Assembly: GCA_003228195.2 (NCBI GenBank)
Contig: QGNO01000002.1
Coordinates: forward strand, 86,824 to 150,823
Source of the DNA: Chloroflexota bacterium
GTDB lineage: Bacteria; Chloroflexota; Dehalococcoidia; Lucifugimonadales; QGNO01
DNA: 64,000 nucleotides
Reading direction: 5' to 3'
Positions 45,947-57,100 of the stretch are shown piece after piece. Numbering within the stretch: the stretch's first letter is position 1; each line of letters starts with the position of its first letter. The translations under genes and the position numbers were made by a program. The notes beneath the pieces were generated by a model. The model was not told where the DNA came from, did not search any database, and was given only the letters and a program-made list of their open reading frames with translations.

Positions 45947-48511
45947 TCAGTCCTTGGGCTTGCGACGTAGTAGCGACCACCTCGTTCCTCCGAAAATAAA
46001 ACCCTTTATCTCATCTGAGTACCTTTGATAAGCCAGGCCAGTCATCAGGAAAGTGATCCCTAAAGTAACAAACGCAACTACCCTATACACTGGTTCAAGC
46101 TGGAATATATCGAACACATACAGCTTAAATATAGGAATTCCCAGGAAAAGTAACCCAGCGAGGCGCACGCTGCCGTAGTTCTTTAACATGCCGACAACTA
46201 TCACCGATGTTGCGTATCCAGTCCAGAGAAGGGTAAGCGTAAAATGCATGGGACTTGCCAAGTCTGATCCTAATTCCAACTCCCGACCGTTGAAGAAACG
46301 AATTACTTCCGTTGAAGTAGCCCATACTATCAATACGTTGGCCAGTACTAAAACGATCTTAACCACCTGTACCTGTATTACACTTTTTTCTGGATATCCC
46401 ATATCCAAAGGCACAAATTCCACCGGATTTTCTCTATAAAGGTAAGCACCGCCTGCAAGAGCCCCAGACAATAACAAGAAAGCTAGGAAACTAGCGTTAA
46501 TAACCGGCGTGTATCCTGCGAGGGAGTGCTCAAAAAGAAAAGTGTCCAAAAGGATGAACTTCAAAGTTGCTATAACAATCAAAGCAAGACTTGCTCTTTG
46601 GATAGTTTTCGAACCAGTCCTATATGCGGCACCAGACATGATTAGTGAATAAGTAGCCCACAGAACCGTTATGGATACGGTACTACCGAACGCTGTTCCA
46701 CTTCCGAACAAGGTTTGGTAATTAACACAAGAGCCAGGTACTGCATAGCAGCTATCGAAATATGACACTATTTCGGCGCTGAAAGCCCATACCGTTAAAA
46801 AATGCGCGGCAACTAGCAGGGCAGGTTTTGATTGAATCTCCCATCCCGTGAGATTTTCTCTTTGCCTCGTGTATAGATAAGCGCCCAGATAGAAAGCTGG
46901 GACAGCAAAAAGAAAGGTCAGAAACCTGTCATTTAGTATAAGTTGAAACGTAGAAGCATCTATCGGGGTGTCTAGAAATACCAACCTGAAAACCGCGAAT
47001 CCTAAAACCGCAAACGCGAACGCCCTAGCCTTCGAATTACCAATAACAAATCCTATCCATATAAGAACCGTTCCATATGCAGCAAGGGCGACTGTTATCC
47101 AGGTACCTGTGAATTGCATCGGTATAGCGACGGTAAGAAATATCAAGCCTATCGCAATCGAAAACAGGGCAACCCTGGGTGACACTCCTGGTCGCCTTAG
47201 AGACACAAATCCAAAAACACCGTAGAAGGCTGAAAGAGCTAGAGTTATAAGCCCAAACCAATCCTGATAATCAGTCCACAGCAGTGCAACTGCCTGACCA
47301 TAGAAAGCTGCAGCATTAGCAAACATTATAGCCAAGCTCTCTCTGCCGGGTTCCTGTTTCCAAATAATGTGAAAAAGTGTCGTTGCGCCTACAAAAACCA
47401 AGAATATAAGTAGAAGACCGACAACGGATAGCACCAATCCGTCAGTAGGAGTTTGGTAAACCAATACAGCGCTGACAAAGTAGCTACCTGTCAGTCCAGC
47501 TAAAGTAAACCAAGGCCAATTGCGCACTGCGGCTATACCCAGTATGCCAGCAGCCACAGCAACCGTGTAAGGCCACAACATTATTGCTCTTGTATCAGAC
47601 GCACCCGAGTCTATGAGCAAAGGATTAGCAAACGCACCGAAAAGGCTCAGGGAAGCGATAACTTTGGAGTTGTACCTAAGCGTCAAGAATCCACCCATAG
47701 CTACTACCAGAACAAGTAAAATAAATCCGAGCCACTGAGAAGAATCGGATTCCCTAAGGAACATAATGGCATAGGCAGACACGTATAAGACAGCGATACC
47801 ACCACCAGCTGCAGCCCTAGCCCATTTCGGGAAAACGTTTCGAGCGAAATCTCCAACTACTACTAAGGCCAATCCGATTGAAATGGCTAAAATAAACCTA
47901 CCGGTCTCGCCAATCCAGTTTCTCTGGAAAGCCAGTCCCAAAAAGAAGCCTATACCTATAACCAACGATACCGAACCGATTATTGCCAGCCAATTCATGC
48001 CAAGAACTCGTTCCCAGTTTATGGCCTTCTTAATATTGGCTATATAGGGTGTCCACTGAGGTTGAGAAACATCCCGACGCTCCGAGACCAGCCTAGTGGG
48101 TTCTACTCGAGAAGACTCCTCTCCACTAGTACCATCTCCTCTTTGGGCCGTAGATGAACCACAGCTAGTACAAAATCGAGCGCCCTCGCGGAGATTTGAC
48201 CCACACCTGGCACATTTTTCAGCACCATGTTCTGACAAAACAGCTTCCCGCTGCTCAAAACTCTCAGGGGCCTCCTGATCCGTTAGTTCCTCAACTACCG
48301 AGTCAGACTTGCCTTGTTCAATCGCTGTGATTCTCTCTGAGAGCTTTAAGAGTTGCTCCCGTGCCTCCTTGAGCTTGGCCTCGGTGTCATCAGTTCTTTC
48401 CCCAGAAATCGCCTCATCAACGACCAGTGAGGAGCCGCAATAGATACAAAATCGGACCCCTGAATCATTCTCTTTTACGCATTGCGGACACTTTATGATT
48501 TCGTAACTCAT
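45947..48511 (-). CDS. DUF2339-type multi-TM membrane protein with two N-terminal zinc ribbons
   Basis: CPQCVKENDSGVRFCIYCGSS and CARCGSNLREGARFCTSCGSS; more than 20 hydrophobic segments; NWERVLGMNWLAIIGSVSLVIGIGFFLG. Confidence 0.8.
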   Translation of the reverse strand: MSYEIIKCPQCVKENDSGVRFCIYCGSSLVVDEAISGERTDDTEAKLKEAREQLLKLSERITAIEQGKSDSVVEELTDQEAPESFEQREAVLSEHGAEKCARCGSNLREGARFCTSCGSSTAQRGDGTSGEESSRVEPTRLVSERRDVSQPQWTPYIANIKKAINWERVLGMNWLAIIGSVSLVIGIGFFLGLAFQRNWIGETGRFILAISIGLALVVVGDFARNVFPKWARAAAGGGIAVLYVSAYAIMFLRESDSSQWLGFILLVLVVAMGGFLTLRYNSKVIASLSLFGAFANPLLIDSGASDTRAIMLWPYTVAVAAGILGIAAVRNWPWFTLAGLTGSYFVSAVLVYQTPTDGLVLSVVGLLLIFLVFVGATTLFHIIWKQEPGRESLAIMFANAAAFYGQAVALLWTDYQDWFGLITLALSAFYGVFGFVSLRRPGVSPRVALFSIAIGLIFLTVAIPMQFTGTWITVALAAYGTVLIWIGFVIGNSKARAFAFAVLGFAVFRLVFLDTPIDASTFQLILNDRFLTFLFAVPAFYLGAYLYTRQRENLTGWEIQSKPALLVAAHFLTVWAFSAEIVSYFDSCYAVPGSCVNYQTLFGSGTAFGSTVSITVLWATYSLIMSGAAYRTGSKTIQRASLALIVIATLKFILLDTFLFEHSLAGYTPVINASFLAFLLLSGALAGGAYLYRENPVEFVPLDMGYPEKSVIQVQVVKIVLVLANVLIVWATSTEVIRFFNGRELELGSDLASPMHFTLTLLWTGYATSVIVVGMLKNYGSVRLAGLLFLGIPIFKLYVFDIFQLEPVYRVVAFVTLGITFLMTGLAYQRYSDEIKGFIFGGTRWSLLRRKPKD

Positions 48512-48569
48512 CTAATTTCACCTAGCTCTATTCAGAGGAACATAATAGCATTTGACGCTTGTCTACACA

Positions 48570-50000
48570 TCAGCTAACAGATACAAGGGATACATTTTTC
48601 CACGACATCAACGATACGGACGCTGCTATCGCAACACCTATCGAAGCAAGTAGAAAAACTCCCTGGAAAGCTGCGATGAATCCGTTAACTTGGCCTCCAT
48701 CACCAATCGATAACAACGAACTGGCTATGGAAACTGAGCAAACGGATCCAATTGTCTGACTAAAAGATAAACCAGCCGAAGCAGATGCATATCTTTCACT
48801 GGATGAAATATTTAGTGCATGTGTTATGGAAGCCGTCATAAACATACCCAAACCGCATCCCACAAAACTGATCCTCATCGCAACGTCCAGTAAACTCGCA
48901 TGTGCACCCAAGCTGCTCATCCAAAAGAGAGCGAAGCTAACCATTATTAAGCCTGCCGTCAAAAGATAGAACGGTTTTATGCGGTCGGAAAGTCTCCCAC
49001 CAATAATAGATGCGGCCGACTGAAGAGTACCCAAGGTGGCCATTAATAAGCCCAGTTGAGCTGATCCAAAACCTAGCGACCCTGATACGTAAAATGGGAA
49101 TACAAACCATATAACGAAAATCCCTAGAAATGCCAAGAAAGTTGTCAGTACTAAGATCGGGTAATGCCTGGATCTCAAGCCTGATAATTTAAAAGCAGGT
49201 TGCTTAACCGTTAGCTGGACTATAAAGAAACCGATGAACGCTAGGACAGTTAGAAGTAGAAGCCAAAGATTTAACACTGCCCCCCAACCGCGTTCTGATC
49301 CGACCGATAAAGCACATACAAAAGCTACAACGCCTACTAGCAATAGCGACAAACCTAACAAATCAAACGGCCTTGAGGAGTCGTTCATAGTGTTACCCCA
49401 AGGTATTACAAGTAGCGAGAGAAAGATAACTAAGAAACCTATAGGAATCCTAAAAATAAAGATGTATCTCCAACCAATACCATCTACTAAAACACCAGCT
49501 GCTAATGCGCCCGTTACCATTCCCAGAGCCAACCCTGCCGTCACAACTCCTATTCCAATACCCCGTTTTTTCTGCGGAAACGCCATTCCTACTATCGCTG
49601 GGGCAGTCGCGAAGGTCATACCCGCACCTATCGCCTGAAAAACGCGGAGACCGAATATCCCAAACAGATTAGGAGTTATCCCAATCGCAAACACACTTAT
49701 CGTGTATACAATTAACCCCAGAATAAATATCCTTTTAAGCCCTATCCGATCAGCTAACCCACCTGCACCTATCACAATAGCAGCACGAACCGATAGGTAG
49801 GCTATTATGATCCACTGAATTACCGGCAAAGAGGCTCCAAACTCTTCCGTGATCGCCGGCAAAGCAACATTCACGGTGGAGTCAAGAGACAAAAGATACA
49901 AGCCGAGCCCTGCACTAACCGCAATCAACCAACGTTGAGTCAGCGATATGCGATCGTAGCTAAATTTTTCAATTTTCAGTTTCCTAAACACAAGCCTCAA
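48570..50000 (-). CDS. MFS transporter (DHA2/EmrB-like, ~14 TM)
   Basis: LSLDSTVNVALPAITEEFGASLPVIQWIIIAYLSVRAAIVIGAGGLADRIGLKR. Confidence 0.92.
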   Translation of the reverse strand: MRLVFRKLKIEKFSYDRISLTQRWLIAVSAGLGLYLLSLDSTVNVALPAITEEFGASLPVIQWIIIAYLSVRAAIVIGAGGLADRIGLKRIFILGLIVYTISVFAIGITPNLFGIFGLRVFQAIGAGMTFATAPAIVGMAFPQKKRGIGIGVVTAGLALGMVTGALAAGVLVDGIGWRYIFIFRIPIGFLVIFLSLLVIPWGNTMNDSSRPFDLLGLSLLLVGVVAFVCALSVGSERGWGAVLNLWLLLLTVLAFIGFFIVQLTVKQPAFKLSGLRSRHYPILVLTTFLAFLGIFVIWFVFPFYVSGSLGFGSAQLGLLMATLGTLQSAASIIGGRLSDRIKPFYLLTAGLIMVSFALFWMSSLGAHASLLDVAMRISFVGCGLGMFMTASITHALNISSSERYASASAGLSFSQTIGSVCSVSIASSLLSIGDGGQVNGFIAAFQGVFLLASIGVAIAASVSLMSWKNVSLVSVS

Positions 50001-50250
50001 AAGATTATGCCCGCATACTTACCACAGGAAGTTTAATTTACACTCTTAATCGATTCCAATTGGTAGCGAAGTGAATAAACAGATTTGGCAGCGCCATATA
50101 TGCTATATGAACACCATCTGTAAGAGTCTATAATGCTAGGCACACACCTAACTATCAATGAAAACAATACCCCTCAATAACGTATTGTCCCTAATAGTTT
50201 ATCAGGATTAATCTCGTAGGTATGAACAAAATAAGATATTCGGATGGAAC

Positions 50251-51525
50251 ATGGATCGGTCCGAGATAGCACTGGGATACATAAGGCATCCAAGCCGCAT
50301 ATTTTATGGCTGGAAGCTCGTAGGTCTCTCACTGTTCTTATTCGGAGTAGTTCTAGCACCCACTTTCCTAGGTCTAGGAACCTTTTTCGTCGCTCTTGAG
50401 AGGCATTTTGGCTGGAGTAGAGCTGCCCTATCTGGTGCGTTTTCCCTCAGTCGAGTAGAGGGAGCTCTACTCGGACCTATCGAGGGATATATGACTGACC
50501 GAATAGGGGCACGTCGAGTTATACTCATCGGCCTTTTGATACTGGGGGTGGGGTTAGTAGCTCTCGCCTTCATACGCAACCTGATTGATTTTTATGTCGC
50601 GTTTCTCATTATCTTCACCGGTGCGGGGCTGGGAGGATTCATTCCATTAATGAGCCTGATAAACAACTGGTTCACTAGGCGGAGGGCGCTCGCTACTGCC
50701 ATAGGCATGTCAGGAAATAGTGTGGGAGGACTAATTGTCCCTATCTTAGCCTGGTCGATCACCTCGTTTGGTTGGCAAAGTACTGCATTCAGTATTGGGG
50801 TAATCATTCTTGCGCTGGCTTTCCCTGTAACAATGGCTATAAGAAACCGCCCAGAAGATTATGGGCTTCTACCGGATGGGGATTTGGAACCCGAGCAATC
50901 TACCAATTCGGATACAGAGGCAGAGTCGGCGAATACAGTGGATTTCACTATGATGCAGGCTTTAAAGACATGGGCTTTCTGGTCAATAGCCATAACTCAT
51001 GGATTGGGAGCTACAGCGTTCGTAACTATAACTATCCATATAATACCGGCCCTTACAGACACCGGCATGTCACTTCAAATGGCTAGCACAGTCGTCGCCA
51101 CTTACACCACTACCGCAGTCATAGTGCAAGTGTTTTCAGGTTTCCTAGGCGATCGCTTTCCAAAACCTCCACTTATAGCAATGTTCATTACTATTCAGGG
51201 ATTCGGGATACTCATATTGGCAATGTCGAGTAGCCTTCCAATGGCTTTCCTGTTTGCCTTCATTTTTGGCATAGGATTTGGGGGCAGAGTCCCACTCTTA
51301 GTATCTATACGAGGAGAGTATTTTGGCAAAAAGGCTTTCGGCACTATCCTAGGTATGTCTCAGGTACCGATGAACATTATTATGGTCGCGGCCCCGGTAC
51401 TCGCAGGGCGACTATACGATACACAAGGGTCTTATCTCGTAGCATTCGTAGGCCTTTCGGTGGTGTGTTTTGCTGGGGCTATATTAATACTTACCACTCG
51501 TAAACCTAATCTTACGAATAGTTAG
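50251..51525 (+). CDS. MFS transporter ('FYGW' subfamily)
   Basis: HPSRIFYGWKLVGLSLFLFGVVLAPTF; GYMTDRIGARRVILIG. Confidence 0.9.
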   Translation: MDRSEIALGYIRHPSRIFYGWKLVGLSLFLFGVVLAPTFLGLGTFFVALERHFGWSRAALSGAFSLSRVEGALLGPIEGYMTDRIGARRVILIGLLILGVGLVALAFIRNLIDFYVAFLIIFTGAGLGGFIPLMSLINNWFTRRRALATAIGMSGNSVGGLIVPILAWSITSFGWQSTAFSIGVIILALAFPVTMAIRNRPEDYGLLPDGDLEPEQSTNSDTEAESANTVDFTMMQALKTWAFWSIAITHGLGATAFVTITIHIIPALTDTGMSLQMASTVVATYTTTAVIVQVFSGFLGDRFPKPPLIAMFITIQGFGILILAMSSSLPMAFLFAFIFGIGFGGRVPLLVSIRGEYFGKKAFGTILGMSQVPMNIIMVAAPVLAGRLYDTQGSYLVAFVGLSVVCFAGAILILTTRKPNLTNS

Positions 51526-51601
51526 TACAGAAAGATAAATTTAAGGTACTATTGCCTGAAAATGCGATCTTATCAGGTATCGAATTAAGGGAAATAGGTG
51601 T

Positions 51602-52933
51602 ATGCAAATAGACGGAATGCTCTCCGGGGTCAGGGTCCTTGATTCGACAACTAATGTCGCCATGCCCACAGCAATGCATATTCTCGCTGACATGGGCGCA
51701 GAGGTTATTAAGATCGAAGGCCACACCAGGGAAGAGGCATCTAACCGAGATGGTCCATTTCAGTTCCTTCAACACGGAAAACTAGGTGTGACTATCAATT
51801 TGAGAGGAGACGGTGGCTTAGATCTCTTCAAGGACTTGGCCAAGGTAAGTGACGTACTAGTCGAGAATAACCGTGCAGGAACCTTTCAAAGACTCGGATT
51901 GGGATATCAGGAGCTTGTAAAGGTTAACCCCACTTTGATCATGCTCTCCAACACCGGATTTGGTCAAACGGGGCCGTGGAGAAGATACACCGGAATAGGC
52001 TCCTTCCTAGAGCTCACAACCGGCGTCAGCAATCAGACCGGTTATATGGATCAGGGGCCACGACAGGTTGGTGGAGCCTGGATTGACATCCATGCCGCAT
52101 GGATGACCGTGTTCTCCATACTAGCTGCCCTTAATTTCAGAGCTGAAACGGGTAAGGGGCAGCATATAGACTTCGGAATGTATCAGGTAGGTGTAACCAC
52201 GTTAGGGGTCGAACTACTCGACTTCTTTTCAAATGGCCGTAATGGCACCCGAATGGCTAATCGACACCCCTATCACGCTCCTCACGGAGTTTATCCGTGT
52301 ATTGGCGACGATAAATGGATAGCTATCGCCGTGGAAACATCTGAACAATGGGACTCTCTTAAGGGAATCATGGGGGACCCAGAATGGGCAAACAGCTCAA
52401 AGTTTTCAAGCCCGATTGAACGGCATCAAAATCAAGATAGCCTTGATGAACATCTGAAAGCGTGGACTATAACCTACGATGCATATGAATTAATGCATCT
52501 TTTGCAAAATAGCGGGGGCACAGCTTCGATTGTGCCTAATTCAGCAGAAATAATGATCGATCCACACATGAAAGCTAGAGGCTTTTACGAAAAAATGGAG
52601 CACTCACCTGAATCCGGCTTTGGGACCAGAATGTTTGTGGGCAGGCCATGGAAAGCTTCGAAGACCCCTTCATATTTCAGGAGGCCCACCCCATATCTCG
52701 GGGAACACAACGATACCATATTTGGCGAACTCCTAGGTCTCAACAAAAAAGAGCTCGGAGACCTGGAATCCGCCAACGTTATAGCGGAAGTTCCTCCGAA
52801 GCCAAAAGAGAAGAAGGGTAAAACAGCAGCTGGTGGACTACAGAACTTAAACAACCCCGGACCTTCACTTGAAAACGGCACTTTAGCGTATATCGATGCT
52901 GACTACCAAAAGCGTCTGGGAGTAGAAGAATGA
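51602..52933 (+). CDS. CaiB/BaiF family III CoA-transferase (non-canonical active-site region)
   Basis: GVRVLDSTTNVAMPTAMHILADMGAEVIKIEGHTREEAS...NTGFGQTGPWR...GKGQHIDFGMYQVGV; Gln where Asp is expected. Confidence 0.9.
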   Translation: MQIDGMLSGVRVLDSTTNVAMPTAMHILADMGAEVIKIEGHTREEASNRDGPFQFLQHGKLGVTINLRGDGGLDLFKDLAKVSDVLVENNRAGTFQRLGLGYQELVKVNPTLIMLSNTGFGQTGPWRRYTGIGSFLELTTGVSNQTGYMDQGPRQVGGAWIDIHAAWMTVFSILAALNFRAETGKGQHIDFGMYQVGVTTLGVELLDFFSNGRNGTRMANRHPYHAPHGVYPCIGDDKWIAIAVETSEQWDSLKGIMGDPEWANSSKFSSPIERHQNQDSLDEHLKAWTITYDAYELMHLLQNSGGTASIVPNSAEIMIDPHMKARGFYEKMEHSPESGFGTRMFVGRPWKASKTPSYFRRPTPYLGEHNDTIFGELLGLNKKELGDLESANVIAEVPPKPKEKKGKTAAGGLQNLNNPGPSLENGTLAYIDADYQKRLGVEE

Positions 52934-54153
52934 TTCCAGGTCTATTTGGCAACATCCGTGTTATCGACCTTACTACTGACGTCGCCGGTCCTTTCGCTAC
53001 AAAGCTATTTGCCGACTACGGCGCAGACGTAATAAAGGTCGAGCCTATTAGTGGTGACATTTCCAGACAGATGGGCCCGTTCCATGAAGACGACCCACAT
53101 CCCGAAAAGAGTCTCTCTTTTCTGTTTCTTAACTGCAATAAAAGAGGCATCACTCTAAATCTCGAGACTAGACTCGGACAAAAAATCCTCAGAGAGCTAA
53201 TAAAAGATGCCGATCTCCTAATTGAAAATAACCCTCCGGGGCATATGGAAAAACTTGGACTAGGTTATACGGATCTTGAAAAAATCAATCCCAACTTAGT
53301 CATGACCTCTATTACTCCTTTCGGTCAAACCGGCCCTTATAAGGATTTCTCAGGAAACGACCTTATCTACTACGCCTTTGGCGGACAAATGTACATCAGT
53401 GGCGCATACGACCGGGAGCCCCTTAAACACGGTACTCCACAAAGTCTTTATCTTGGAGGTATGGTAGCCGCCTACTCTACGGCAGGAGCCCTTTTTGCAC
53501 GCAGGGCACTTGGATCCGGCCAGTATATAGATCTCTCTTTGTCAGAAGTGATGGCTGCAGACCAGTTTCAGACTATAGTTCGGTATGGGTTCTCCGGGGA
53601 AGTGACCAGGCGGTCACCGAAAAATGATGCAGGAGACCCAAAGGGCACTACGTTTAACGGAATAGTACCCGCAAAAGACGGATACATCCGCCTCTCTGCC
53701 AGCCCCCCGAATAGGCTGTACCCAAGATCCGGAGGCACTCCATGGAAAGAGTACGCAGATATCCTTGGGGAACCTGAGTTAGGGGAACAACTTGAAAATG
53801 CCAACAACACAACAGACAGGGACAAGATACTCCTTCCAGTGATAAGCGACATTCCGAAGTTCGAATACTTCCACAATCTGATGACCAAGGACTGGAACGC
53901 AGCAGTTGTACAAACACCTGAAGATCTATCAAACTGCCCACACTTAGAGGAACGCAATTACTTCACGGAGATAGAGCATCCCGTGGTTGGCAAAATTCGA
54001 TTCCCCGGAGAAATCATAAGATTTCCTGAGTCCCCATGGAATTTACGTCTTCCAGCCCCTCTACTCGGACAACATAACTCTGTAGTTTATGGTGAGGAGC
54101 TTGGCTACTCAGAAAACGAGATAGTACAGCTAAAACAGATGGGCTCGATCTGA
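52930..54153 (+). CDS. CaiB/BaiF family III CoA-transferase (Glu at candidate catalytic position)
   Basis: NIRVIDLTTDVAGPFATKLFADYGADVIKVEPISGD...ITPFGQTGPYKDF...GSGQYIDLSLSEVMA; ATGA overlap with upstream gene. Confidence 0.92.
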   Translation: MIPGLFGNIRVIDLTTDVAGPFATKLFADYGADVIKVEPISGDISRQMGPFHEDDPHPEKSLSFLFLNCNKRGITLNLETRLGQKILRELIKDADLLIENNPPGHMEKLGLGYTDLEKINPNLVMTSITPFGQTGPYKDFSGNDLIYYAFGGQMYISGAYDREPLKHGTPQSLYLGGMVAAYSTAGALFARRALGSGQYIDLSLSEVMAADQFQTIVRYGFSGEVTRRSPKNDAGDPKGTTFNGIVPAKDGYIRLSASPPNRLYPRSGGTPWKEYADILGEPELGEQLENANNTTDRDKILLPVISDIPKFEYFHNLMTKDWNAAVVQTPEDLSNCPHLEERNYFTEIEHPVVGKIRFPGEIIRFPESPWNLRLPAPLLGQHNSVVYGEELGYSENEIVQLKQMGSI

Positions 54154-54185
54154 GATTCTGTTCTGACTTCGTAACGCCGATCCAT

Positions 54186-57100
54186 ATGAATAAATCTGTA
54201 CTTACAATACTAAAACTATCGACAGTTTTAATGCTGATTCTAACTGGATGCGGGAGTGACGGAAGTACGTCCGTTTCCGACAAATCAACACCTGAGCCTA
54301 CGGCAACCAAAATTCCCACTACCGTTGCGGCAACTCCTGCGCCGACTAAAGATAACCAAATCACCGCAACCGCGAACGTCAACCAGGGACAAAAAGATAA
54401 AGCCAGATCACCTACCCCTGCTATACCGAGTAATGATAAGACGCAAGCGACGGGATCATCCATCTCAACTCCCACTCCTACACCCAGCCCGGAAACACTA
54501 CATAAATTCCAAGGATCCGGAAGCACCACGACAGAAGCGTTTATTACAAACCAATCAGCGAAAGTGGGGATAGAATACAAGGGAGGCCCAATATCAGTAG
54601 GCCTACTTGAAGGCAACCCCTCACCCAGAAACATTTACGACGGACCAGTAAGCGACTCCAATTCATACAAAAGCAGGGCGATCGAACCGGGAAGCTACGG
54701 AGTTGTCGTGACATGTGAAGGCCCCTGTCAGTGGACCATAACTATCGAATCTTCAGAAACAGCATCAACTTCAACCACACAACAATCCAAGGCTACGAAA
54801 GAAACTGCCCAATCGAGCACGATGAACGGCAGCGACTCAAAGAGCAAACAGAAGATAATTCCCGAAATAGTTAAAGCGGAATGGGATGTTTTCGAATCTA
54901 AACAGGCTTCAAAAATTCTTTCTGCACCTAAAACGGGGTTAATAACTCTCAATTACGACTCGACCACAACCACAACCAACGTATCGGGAGTTGCCGGATC
55001 CGTACCATCGAAAGCTCACGTTATGGTAGCGAATCTGGAGTTAGGAGACTTTGTTGTAGTAGCAGCGGATGGCAACGGTTCTTTTGACGCAAACATAAGT
55101 GGACATCCGGGCACTCACATCATGGTTAAACAAGATACAACTCAGCAAATTTTCAATGCAGAGAATCCTGCTGAAACTCACGGACCAAACACTCTGAGAA
55201 CCATCTTCCCTCCAGGTGTGCTAATACCAATTCCAATGGAAAATAACGGAGGTGGGTTGAATTTCAGCTCAGCTGCACGGCTATCTAGTGACGAAGATGC
55301 ACCTTGGACAATCGACGGGAGCGCCTCTAAAAAAGCCCTTACATTAGGGCAATCTATTCCAATATCCGGAACAGTCTCGATCCGAACGGGCGAAAAGACA
55401 CCCCCGTCCAAAGCCAAATTAGACTTTCAGTCAGAGTTCCTAGTCAACTCTAGCGGACGGCAGGTAGGTGGGTCACGCATCTTTACCACTAATCTGTTTA
55501 CTCCAACCAATCTTCCAATAGAGAGCAAAGGCCTCTTAGGTAAACAGTACCGTCTAGGAGAAGCAGACTTAGATTGGAAATTCGACGGAGATAATTGGAC
55601 CAGTGACTTTTCTGCGACCTTAACGCCAGGAGACAGGTCACCTACAGGCTTACATCTACTTAAAGCATCTTTAAACGGCGTTTCAAGCCTGCCAAGGAAA
55701 GGGAATCAGAATGTCCTTCATCGTTCTTTTCTCCAAGAAGCATCTTTAGGCACAATGACCGTCGGTGAAACCGGGGCGATGACTCTTACTTCCACTCTGT
55801 TAGCAGATGAACTCAGTGAAGGGTCACGAGGCGGAGTAATTTCGAGAGAGGATCAGGGCATATTTGATATAATTCACCGAGCAGGAGTGAGGCATCAACC
55901 TGTCATCTCAAGGCTGGACGGATACGGAAAATCTTGGAGCTACCGGCTGGAACCGTACATGCCGCTCCTAGGAGTTGTTGACAGATCACCTCCAGCCACT
56001 CCTTCAATCAAATTTGACTTTGCAGCGAGCAACCTCACGGTGGCGGTATTAAGGCCAGACGGTAAAACAGATACTCTTGGACCTGCACCTTTAGCAAAGT
56101 ATGCGGTCAAATCTCCACGAACCCCCTGGCACAAGACGGTTTCGGAAGGAGGAGGCAACTTAGGTGAGGTCCCGCAACTACAGTCGGATGTTGACGCTTT
56201 CAACTATGAATTTCCTGCTGACGGAAATTATGTTGTCACTCTTAACGGTGAGATAAAAGACATCTCCGGACGTACATATGCGATCACCGGGACCTACGAC
56301 ATAACTGTAGCAAACGTACTAGACATTGAAACAAATATCCTGCCTGGAACACCTTTTGATATCGGCGATAGTTTCCCAGTTGGCCTGCGGGTTATGCCAG
56401 GCTTGCCGGCAACTATCGATTACACAATAACCCGTGTCGGATCAGACGGAATCAGCAAAACGGACAAAATTTCAGGGAAGGCCAATGATCACGGTTGGTG
56501 GGACGGAGACGGAAACACTGTAACGTTCGATAAAGACGGTGAGTACCGACTGGATGTGGAGGCACGTTACTCTGATTCAGTGGACAATCTTTGGGTAGGA
56601 AGAATGAGCTTTGGGAGCGCGATAGCGACTGAAAACGCACCGATGATCCTCCACGGAAGGCGCGGCCCCAATAGAGTTTCCAAGATACCTAAGCCCTGGG
56701 GATTCAGCAGTGACTTCGTTGACACAGATGCTGACCATATTCAATTCCCCTATTTCGCCGGCGACGTTATGTGGGGCAAAAACAAAGGGAACCTTGCAGA
56801 CTCGGTTGCGGTGCTGACAAGCTTACAACTAATTGATGAAACGCATCCTCTGATTGCCAGGATCAAGGAAAATGTAGAATCCGTTGACGGTATAGCTGCT
56901 TCCAAGCTAATCAAGGTAGGGCAGGTTCCGATAAAAACAGATGCTGATCTGGCTTCGCCTGAGGCGGTAGATCTTTGGGCATACGTATACGCATCAGTCC
57001 AAAAGCCTGGCATTCGTGTACGCGAGCACGTACTCGGTGATGACTCGGGCGGTACTTACTGGAGATTTGATGATGCATATCACATGCAATCAGGGAACGG

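Noticed and set aside
54014-54634. 206-aa minus-strand ORF across the CoA-T/lipoprotein junction
   Set aside because: Hydrophobic shadow of the Thr/Pro-rich lipoprotein N-terminus; overlaps two better-supported genes
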